Assembly (NCBI GenBank): GCA_028696755.1
Contig: JAQVGK010000250.1
Span: 1-5,700 of the forward strand
Source: Bacteroidales bacterium
GTDB taxonomy: Bacteria; Bacteroidota; Bacteroidia; Bacteroidales; ML635J-15
Direction of reading: 5' to 3'
Length of the DNA: 5,700 bases
The notes beneath the pieces are model-generated. The model saw nothing but the letters and a program-made list of their open reading frames with translations. It searched no databases and was not told the origin of the DNA. This document shows, one piece after another, positions 1 to 5,700 of this stretch. Each line of letters opens with the position of its first letter. Position 1 is the stretch's first letter. A program made the position numbers and the translations under genes.

Positions 1-3000
1 TCTTCTTTTTGTCTTTCGCTTACCTTTTGATTAATTGCCCCAAAACCTGGTTTACTTGTGCTACCTGCAACTGTTACAGAACCAAAATCTGCAAGTTTTG
101 CTGTGATTCTGGCATTTGCGGCCCAACCACCTTTTTCATCAAAGTCTGTTAAACGTAATTCGTTGACCCAAACTTCGGCACATTTTGGCTGTCCGTCGTC
201 ATCATCAGCAGTAGAGATTTTCTTTGGATTACGCACACCAATCATAATGGTTTGAACATTTGATAAATTTGGATTACCCATAACGCTTATCTTTCTGTCA
301 CCATCAATCATAGAATATAAACGAGTAATGCTTACATTTGGATCGCCCGAACGGATTTTATCATTACGATTTTGTTTTACTTCCTGCAGAAGTTCAAAAT
401 CCAGATTTAAATCGTTTTCCTCTGGCCAAACAATATATCTATCTGGAGCTTGTTCGTCAAGTGTTCCGTCGTAATTACCTGCTGGAGTTACTTTAAGAGG
501 GATTTCGTATTCGTAGTAGTTGTTTTTATAATCGGTACCAAGACGTACAAATACGCTAATGTCTCCATCTTCTATAGCTTGTTCTCCTGGTAGAGATTCG
601 GCATGAATAAACATTTTTAGACGTAAATATTTTCGAACGTCCATATTAACATTTTTATAAACTGCGCGAGCATCTCCGTCTTGTAACCCACAAACCTTTA
701 ACGACATTGCCTGTTCGTTTAGCTGACGCATTTGAGGATTCATAGGATCGATTTGGCGGTTGATACCTGGAGGTAAAATGTAGTTAACTGGAGTTCTTGA
801 TGAGTTTTCTTCAATATTAACAGCACTTACATCAAATGGAGTTTCAGCAAGTTCGTCAACCACATATTCGCCAGGCTGCATAAACGATGCATTATATTTA
901 CGCCATTCGCCACGAACCAAACTCAAAGTTGCAAATCTTAGAATGGTTTGGTCAGTAAAGTTGGTCATAAACATTCTCATGAACCTTACCGATTTAAAAT
1001 CTTGGATTGCACCAACTTTCTTGTCGTAGTCGTAAACTGGAATTTTAAACTGATACCAGGTAACTTTTGATTCGGTATCATCTGCAAAACTTGCTGATGT
1101 AACAACCTTATCGGTGATATAGTTTTGTCCAACTTCCATGTCGCCTGGTCTAATGCTAATGCGATACTGGAAGTAATTTTCGCTTTCGCTCAAAGTATTA
1201 TCTTTGTTGATGTCCTCGAGGTTGGGAGTGGTTTGTGCGCTGGTAGAATATGACTCGAGTGAATACTCAGCAGGTGGAGAGTTGCCTTCTAATCCGTTAA
1301 AAAGCTTATATCTGTCCAGAATGTTTTTCCCTTCATCATCATAATCTGATCCTCGATAATGGTGATAGTTGTCGTTTGATGGATCCTCGAAGGCCTTTAT
1401 ATATGCCTGCGATGCTGTACCAAATCGGGCTGCTATACTATCCAAATACGGATGCAACCCTTCTGAACTGAAAAATGTTCTTTCATTAATGTCGCTAAGA
1501 CCGTCCATCCCAACATCTTGAGCAACTCTAGAATCGGGATCGTTGTCGAAAGCTGAAACTAGCGATTGCATTAGTGGAATAATACCCCAAGCTGTTGTAT
1601 CGGTTGGGTGAGCCGTTACTGGAGTTGGTAAGCCATGCTCAAATGATTTACGTCCATCTTTTAAAATATCCTCCGAAACATCTCCTAAGTTAAAATACAA
1701 ATCTCCACCAACATTAAGAGAATCTTCCACAAATGGATCCATAAGCCAGAATTCGATGTACTCGATATTGGCTTCTTCGAAGTCGGTAGTTTGAAGCTGG
1801 CGCATAATACCACCCCATCTTTCGTTCGGATTTTGAAGGGTTCCGTCGGCATTCATACCGTCAATGTCGAAATTGTAAGGACCTTTTTCGGTAGGGTAGA
1901 AAACTAAGTTTAATGCAACCATATTGGTTGGAATGCCGGTTGTACTTTCTCTATTTGGGAATAATTCTTTTTCGTAAATCTCACGTACATAGTGACTCGA
2001 CTGATCTTCTACAGAAACTGGAGATGTGCTACGGTGGAAGAATGGGTCGATTACATACCATGCAAGTTTTGCACGGTTAAATCCATATTCTAGATTATTT
2101 ACCAGATTACTTTCTGGGAACATCATCGAATCGCGCGGGGTACTAGCAAGTGTCCACGCAATTTGTGATTTTAAATCTATACTTGTTTTTGATCCTTCAA
2201 AATCATCAATATAAGCATTACCTTCTTTTTGAATTGCCTTTGAGTGACCAGGAATAAGATGTGCAAATTCACCAGTTACAGTGATTGTTGACATTTCCTT
2301 AGTCTCGATAAGCGGAATAAAGTCGATGGCTTTTGTTAAGAATGGAACATCGGTTCGATAAGATGTATTTACACCCCAAATAGTATTAGATATTGGCTCG
2401 TCGCCAATGCTTACTTTCTGTGTGAGTGGCTTTTCGGTAAGATTTAAAATTGTAGCTCCAATATTAAAGTCTTTAGAGAACTCGTAATTTAAGTGTGATC
2501 CAATTAGTGTTTTGGTTTGGATGTTAAACATCGAATTACTTTCGAGCGAAATGTTGATAGGTGTTCCAGATTCGAGAATCCCCTGATTTATAATTTTAAC
2601 TCTTCCAAGATTGTAGTCAACTGTGTAGTCAACATTTTCGGTAAGTTTAACAGCTCCTGCCGTAACTGAGACAGATCCTTGCGGAATGTTAATCGCGTTT
2701 AGCGAAATGTCGCTTCCGCTCGCAGATTTATATTTACCTTTAAGTTTAAATTTGTTTTTTTCGGCAATCTGACGAGCTGTGCTTTGAGTACTGTCGTAAA
2801 GTTCTTGGAAAACGTATTGATCAGCGACTTCGTTTAAACTTATGTTTCCGCCAGTAATTTCAGCACGCAAATGTGAACCGAAAGGTTCGCGAACAGGGAA
2901 AATGATTCGTCCATTGCTCGTTGAAACAGTAATGCTCTCAACAAAGTCGAACATTCCATCAGGATATGGATCGAGTTGAGAATTTAGGTTGTCGAGATTC

Positions 3001-4712
3001 ATCACTGTTAGCAATCTTACAGAGTCAATTTCACCTGCTGGTAAAAAGTTGATTTCTGTACCTGTTTTGTCATTATTATAAAGCACGTCGAACCAAAAAT
3101 CTTGACTACTTAACTGATATGCACCAATATTGTAAATGTTTTTCATCATCAGGTCCCAAGACATTTGCTGAGGAGTAAATGACGTGCCTTTGATAAGCTT
3201 AAGAACAAGAGAATTTGGTGCAGTGATAGCCGAATTTGAGAATTCTCCAACTTTAAAAACATTTCCGCCAACCGTATATTCGAATGCAACAGCCAAAACC
3301 TGATCCGAACTTAATGTTGAGTTTAACGAAATGTAACCTAATCTTGTGTTTACAGTATATTCGGAAGATGTAAGTAATCTGGCCGACTCAATTTTTTCGT
3401 AGTCTACTCCACCAGTCATTCCCAATGAAAGTAATGTGTTTCCAACAGTATTAATGTCTCTAACATCTGGATAATCATCCGAAATAGTGTTCAATATATT
3501 GTTTTCGTTTTGAGGATATAAAGTTTGGGTAAGTACATTTACGTCTCTTACATAATCTGATTGAATTTCGTTATTGTTGCTTTCGCCTAAGTCGGCAAAC
3601 GCTACTATATTTCTGGAATCATTAAAATTCCCCGTTTTATTGGTAACCCAAACTTCGATTCGGGTGATATTAACACCACTGTTGATTACAGGCAATCCTG
3701 CAAGAGCACGGTCGTAATTTGCTTTAAAGTAGTGAGAAAGGAAGAAGTGTTTGTTAGCTTCATACTGATCGGCTTTTAACTCGAATTCCTTGGATTGTGC
3801 TCCACCTTCAACCTGAATTGTAGAAGATTCACCTTTTTGCTGCGAGAAAATTGTAGTAACTGTAAGTTTTCCGAATTTGGCTTCGGTTTTAAAACCAAAT
3901 AAACTCTGACTACCGGTGATTAGTGTTCCGGTTAATGGTAAAGATACGTTTCCAGCTTCGATTTTCTGGATAATTTCGTCTTCGTGACCAGTATATTCAA
4001 GTTTTACAGAGTTTTCAAAGTCGAAAGCAGCTTCGGTATCGTACTGCACGTTGATTTTCATTTTATCACCAATCTGCCCAACAACGTTCATCTGAATTTT
4101 TTCGTTAAAGTCGAAAGTGGTTGTACGCTGCATCTTAACAGGTAGAGAAGGGTTGTCAACGCGCGAAATCTGAAGTCCGAAACTTAATTCTGCCGACCCT
4201 TGAGGTTTGATATCGATAACATTTCCACCAAAAATACGGTCGAAGATTTCGCCACCAACTTCAAGTTTAGGGATAAGAGCATCCCTGCTTTCGGAGATGT
4301 CGCTTTTTGAGCGTTGACGCCAGTATTTGTTCATTGCTCGGTCGAAATCGTATTCTAAGTAATCGTCAAAGCTAACTGAGAAAGGAGTTTCAATAATTTC
4401 GTCGCCAAGTTTTTTTACGAAAATATACTGATCGGTTTTTTCATCATAAATAATTTCGGTAGTAACATTAGATGGATTTGATCCATAAAGAGGACTGTTG
4501 TCGTTATTCTCGGTTGGATTAATGTTTTCGGGAGGGATAGGGTATGGCAAATTAACATCCTTGATGGTATCGTCGAGGTGCACATTTTCGTCTTGAGGTA
4601 AGGCATATCCGCCCATGTAATCATTAATTTCTGCATTCGACGGAAACATTACTGCAATCAAACTGATTATCAATCCGCCGAAAAATAGGTATTTAAAAAT
4701 CTTGCCTGCCAA
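1..4712 (-). CDS. sprA: SprA (Sov), T9SS outer-membrane translocon / gliding motility protein, C-terminus beyond window
   Basis: SprA is the very large outer-membrane barrel through which type IX secretion system cargo leaves the cell; in gliding species it is also needed for adhesin export. About 1570 codons are open here without a stop. Known homologues are roughly 2400 residues, so about one third lies off the left edge. Residues 1-27 form a signal peptide: K4 and K7, a hydrophobic core at about 8-23, and likely cleavage after SNA (25-27). Family-typical stretches follow in order: PQGSAELSFG (170-179), QYDTEAAFDFEN (223-234), RIEVWVTNK (near 351-359), FKLKGKYKS (655-663), DYTVDYNLGRV (695-705), YIDDFEGS (834-841), VRFMRMFMTNFTDQT (about 1238-1252) and EVWVNELRL (1513-1521). 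I translated nearly all of it and found no frameshift. The start is TTG at 4710-4712, because an in-frame TGA (4716-4718) lies just upstream and the first ATG (4647-4649) would remove most of the signal peptide. It follows ruvA by 12 bp and is probably cotranscribed with it. The identification is secure; the start is inferred. Confidence 0.97.
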   Translation of the reverse strand, partial: MAGKIFKYLFFGGLIISLIAVMFPSNAEINDYMGGYALPQDENVHLDDTIKDVNLPYPIPPENINPTENNDNSPLYGSNPSNVTTEIIYDEKTDQYIFVKKLGDEIIETPFSVSFDDYLEYDFDRAMNKYWRQRSKSDISESRDALIPKLEVGGEIFDRIFGGNVIDIKPQGSAELSFGLQISRVDNPSLPVKMQRTTTFDFNEKIQMNVVGQIGDKMKINVQYDTEAAFDFENSVKLEYTGHEDEIIQKIEAGNVSLPLTGTLITGSQSLFGFKTEAKFGKLTVTTIFSQQKGESSTIQVEGGAQSKEFELKADQYEANKHFFLSHYFKANYDRALAGLPVINSGVNITRIEVWVTNKTGNFNDSRNIVAFADLGESNNNEIQSDYVRDVNVLTQTLYPQNENNILNTISDDYPDVRDINTVGNTLLSLGMTGGVDYEKIESARLLTSSEYTVNTRLGYISLNSTLSSDQVLAVAFEYTVGGNVFKVGEFSNSAITAPNSLVLKLIKGTSFTPQQMSWDLMMKNIYNIGAYQLSSQDFWFDVLYNNDKTGTEINFLPAGEIDSVRLLTVMNLDNLNSQLDPYPDGMFDFVESITVSTSNGRIIFPVREPFGSHLRAEITGGNISLNEVADQYVFQELYDSTQSTARQIAEKNKFKLKGKYKSASGSDISLNAINIPQGSVSVTAGAVKLTENVDYTVDYNLGRVKIINQGILESGTPINISLESNSMFNIQTKTLIGSHLNYEFSKDFNIGATILNLTEKPLTQKVSIGDEPISNTIWGVNTSYRTDVPFLTKAIDFIPLIETKEMSTITVTGEFAHLIPGHSKAIQKEGNAYIDDFEGSKTSIDLKSQIAWTLASTPRDSMMFPESNLVNNLEYGFNRAKLAWYVIDPFFHRSTSPVSVEDQSSHYVREIYEKELFPNRESTTGIPTNMVALNLVFYPTEKGPYNFDIDGMNADGTLQNPNERWGGIMRQLQTTDFEEANIEYIEFWLMDPFVEDSLNVGGDLYFNLGDVSEDILKDGRKSFEHGLPTPVTAHPTDTTAWGIIPLMQSLVSAFDNDPDSRVAQDVGMDGLSDINERTFFSSEGLHPYLDSIAARFGTASQAYIKAFEDPSNDNYHHYRGSDYDDEGKNILDRYKLFNGLEGNSPPAEYSLESYSTSAQTTPNLEDINKDNTLSESENYFQYRISIRPGDMEVGQNYITDKVVTSASFADDTESKVTWYQFKIPVYDYDKKVGAIQDFKSVRFMRMFMTNFTDQTILRFATLSLVRGEWRKYNASFMQPGEYVVDELAETPFDVSAVNIEENSSRTPVNYILPPGINRQIDPMNPQMRQLNEQAMSLKVCGLQDGDARAVYKNVNMDVRKYLRLKMFIHAESLPGEQAIEDGDISVFVRLGTDYKNNYYEYEIPLKVTPAGNYDGTLDEQAPDRYIVWPEENDLNLDFELLQEVKQNRNDKIRSGDPNVSITRLYSMIDGDRKISVMGNPNLSNVQTIMIGVRNPKKISTADDDDGQPKCAEVWVNELRLTDFDEKGGWAANARITAKLADFGSVTVAGSTSKPGFGAINQKVSERQKE

Positions 4713-4724
4713 AATTCAAATATT

Positions 4725-5309
4725 TTACAAATAGTTTAACGCCTGTTTAATTAACCCTTCCAGAGTATAATTGCTCTGATCTTTCAAAAGTTTAATCAAT
4801 ACTTTATCGACTGCAGGTTTAGCAAAACCCAACATCGTTAATGCAGTTAACGCATCTTTATGCAAAGTATTGTTTAAAGCACCCGAAATTTCATTAATTT
4901 CGACATTGGAATCGGATAGTTTATCTTTTAATTCGATAATAATCCGTTGTGCTGTTTTTGCTCCAATTCCTTTAACAGATTGTAGCAAGTTAACATTATT
5001 TTCTGCGATGGCTTGAATAAGGTTGTGTGAGCTAAGCGATGAAAGAATAAGTCGTGCAGTATTTGCACCAACGCCATTTACCAAAATCAGTTTTCTAAAA
5101 ACCTCTCTTTCGGTTTTACCAACAAATCCATAAACTGCATGAACATCCTCACGAATTATTTCATGAAGAAAAAGTTTACACTCCTGCCCCTCTTTTAAAC
5201 CAGCGTATGAATTTACGCTAATGTTTATAAAGTATGCTATGCCGTTGTTCTCAACCACTGCATACGTGGGAGTAAGTTCGGTTAACAGTCCTTTAATATA
5301 TTCCAGCAT
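4725..5309 (-). CDS. ruvA: Holliday junction branch-migration subunit RuvA
   Basis: RuvA is the cytoplasmic DNA-binding subunit that holds the four-way Holliday junction as a tetramer and loads the RuvB motor during recombinational repair. The protein is 194 residues, a normal length for the family, and looks complete. The N-terminal OB-fold domain covers about 1-62 and includes REDVHAVYGF (53-62). Its E54-D55 pair matches the acidic pin (Glu55/Asp56) of E. coli RuvA. Domain II carries two helix-hairpin-helix motifs: VNGVGANTA (77-85) and VKGIGAKTAQRIIIELKDK (112-130). After a linker at about 131-147, the small C-terminal domain III (about 148-194) includes the LGF turn (160-162) and is the part that contacts RuvB in known homologues. 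The ATG at 5307-5309 gives the canonical start MLEYIKG. It is the first gene after the promoter at 5333-5362, with sprA 12 bp downstream. No ruvB or ruvC is seen in the window. Confidence 0.98.
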   Translation of the reverse strand: MLEYIKGLLTELTPTYAVVENNGIAYFINISVNSYAGLKEGQECKLFLHEIIREDVHAVYGFVGKTEREVFRKLILVNGVGANTARLILSSLSSHNLIQAIAENNVNLLQSVKGIGAKTAQRIIIELKDKLSDSNVEINEISGALNNTLHKDALTALTMLGFAKPAVDKVLIKLLKDQSNYTLEGLIKQALNYL

Positions 5310-5315
5310 CCTGTT

Positions 5316-5332
5316 CAGATTATTATAATCTG
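5316..5332. repeat. Perfect 17-bp inverted repeat at the ruvA transcription start
   Basis: The sequence CAGATTAT-T-ATAATCTG has two perfect 8-bp arms around one central base. It directly abuts the -7 box at 5333 and ends 6 bp before the ruvA start codon. The predicted transcription start falls inside it, so the RNA would not contain both complete arms. A DNA operator is therefore a better reading than an RNA hairpin. No known regulator site is recognised, and chance in A/T-rich DNA cannot be excluded. Confidence 0.5.
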
Positions 5333-5362
5333 CAAAAATAAAAAACTAATTTAATAGTTCAA
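5333..5362 (-). promoter_or_regulatory. Predicted Bacteroidota-type promoter of ruvA-sprA
   Basis: On the minus strand a TATTTTTG box (5333-5340) fits the Bacteroidota -7 consensus TAnnTTTG exactly. A TTG (5360-5362) lies upstream with a 19-nt spacer, which fits the -33 element spacing of the primary sigma factor in this phylum. Transcription would start around 5325-5329, giving a leader of roughly 16-20 nt before the ruvA ATG. This is the only strong promoter match seen upstream of ruvA, and it would also drive sprA. The motif match is read from the sequence; its activity is inferred. Confidence 0.65.
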
Positions 5363-5391
5363 TTTTTATTTTTAATTAAATGTATGGTGTG

Positions 5392-5430
5392 ATGTTTTGA
5401 GAAAGAATTCTATTTGTTTGTCAAAAACAT
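5392..5430. repeat. Imperfect inverted repeat in the divergent intergenic region
   Basis: ATGTTTTGA (5392-5400) and TCAAAAACAT (5421-5430) are complementary apart from one extra base in the right arm, with a 20-nt loop. The repeat lies between the divergent promoters of ruvA and the plus-strand gene. It lacks the GC-rich stem and T-run of an intrinsic terminator, and there is no upstream gene for it to terminate. It could be a regulator site or just A/T-rich coincidence. Confidence 0.25.
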
Positions 5431-5467
5431 TTCCACATAAAAACTCATCCTCCAAACAAATTTTGCC

Positions 5468-5475
5468 TATCTTTG
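5468..5475 (+). promoter_or_regulatory. Predicted -7 box for the plus-strand AlbA_2-like gene
   Basis: TATCTTTG matches the Bacteroidota -7 consensus TAnnTTTG and ends 23 bp before the ATG at 5499, which implies a leader of under 20 nt. No TTG or TTTG stands at the usual 19-21 nt spacing upstream (around 5444-5449). The promoter is therefore half-supported and may be weak or activator-dependent. Confidence 0.45.
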
Positions 5476-5498
5476 TTAATCAAATCGAACTCGCAATT

Positions 5499-5700
5499 AT
5501 GCCAGAAACTCAAAATATAGAATACAAAAGCAGTTGGCACGATGATTACCTTGATTGGGCATGTGGTTTTGCCAATGCGCAAGGCGGTAAAATTACGAAT
5601 AGCGATTACCAGTCATTAAACAATGTGTCAAAGAGGACCGCTTCTAACGACTTGACTGAATTAGCAGTGAGGTTTAAAGTTCTATTGAAAAAAGGGAGTT
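5499..5700 (+). CDS. Apparent internally deleted AlbA_2-type (Schlafen-like) regulator, N-terminal fragment joined to winged-helix segment; 3' end beyond window
   Basis: Sixty-seven codons are visible before the right edge. Residues 1-31 (MPETQNIEYKSSWHDDYLDW, then FANAQGGK) match the opening of AlbA_2 domain ATP-binding proteins, which are usually about 400-500 residues. In these, FANAxGG normally runs on into a GxIxIGI(D) strand and the rest of the AlbA_2 fold, then an ATPase-like domain. Here it passes at once into ITNSDYQSLNNVSKRTASND and LTELAVRFKVLLKKGS. That wording resembles the C-terminal winged helix of the same family, which normally begins with a phrase like NGxITNxDYQ. The frame stays open, with no stop at the junction. 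The product is either a remnant from an in-frame internal deletion or a short DNA-binding derivative. The ATG start fits the family's usual N-terminus, and a -7 box lies at 5468. The family assignment comes from recalled wording, not a search, and the true length is unknown. Confidence 0.6.
   Translation, partial: MPETQNIEYKSSWHDDYLDWACGFANAQGGKITNSDYQSLNNVSKRTASNDLTELAVRFKVLLKKGS

Noticed and set aside
58..255. Short open frame of 65 codons on the plus strand
   Set aside because: It lies wholly inside sprA on the opposite strand, has no recognisable protein character or promoter, and the sprA frame here encodes the well-conserved EVWVNELRL region.
2026..2214. Short open frame of 62 codons on the plus strand
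   Set aside because: It is antisense to the sprA segment ending in the conserved YIDDFEGS motif. Its residues are a by-product of that coding frame.
4415..4636. Short open frame of 73 codons on the minus strand
   Set aside because: It is an alternative frame within the N-terminal part of sprA. The sprA frame gives the expected post-signal-peptide sequence across the same bases.
1..4712. Possibility that sprA is broken by a frameshift
   Set aside because: Reading the frame from 4712 to the left edge gave continuous SprA-like protein with no in-frame stop; the absence of a complete gene is due only to the window edge.
5371..5380. TTTAATTAAA palindrome
   Set aside because: It is ten bases of pure A/T in an A/T-rich intergenic region, which is expected by chance. 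It is not positioned at a promoter element.
1..5700. Undescribed multigene system, CRISPR array, insertion sequence or structured RNA
   Set aside because: Nearly all bases are explained by sprA and ruvA. No direct repeat array, transposase, terminal repeats, tRNA or riboswitch-like structure was seen.

Overview
The window comes from a member of the phylum Bacteroidota. Three things support this. Most of it (1-4712, minus strand) encodes the N-terminal two thirds of SprA, a protein confined to that phylum. Both recognisable promoters have the Bacteroidota form of the -7 box (TAnnTTTG). The DNA is AT-rich with short A/T-rich intergenic sequence. A marine or anaerobic Bacteroidales/Marinilabiliales-type lineage seems plausible from the protein wording, but this is only an impression.

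Layout. Minus strand, read right to left: a promoter with a perfect 17-bp palindrome beside it (5316-5362), then ruvA (4725-5309, complete), then sprA after a 12-bp gap (start 4712, running off the left edge after about 1570 codons). ruvA and sprA form a compact transcription unit. ruvA encodes the Holliday-junction-binding subunit of the RuvABC branch-migration machine. sprA encodes the giant outer-membrane translocon of the type IX secretion system (T9SS), which also serves gliding motility where that is present. The proteins do not obviously act together; the pairing looks like conserved gene order rather than one pathway. No ATG lies between the ruvA stop and the sprA signal-peptide codons, so sprA most likely starts with TTG.

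Plus strand, right end: after a 189-bp divergent intergenic region (5310-5498), a gene starts at 5499 and runs off the window. Its first 31 or so residues look like the start of an AlbA_2-type (Schlafen-like) ATP-binding/transcriptional regulator protein. They pass directly into what looks like the C-terminal winged-helix segment of the same kind of protein, as if the whole middle had been removed in frame.

Most of the window is ordinary core genome. No CRISPR array, tRNA, rRNA or insertion sequence was seen, and there is no convincing new multigene system. The points most worth a second look are the apparently collapsed AlbA_2 gene, the palindrome at the predicted ruvA-sprA transcription start, and the TTG start of sprA.
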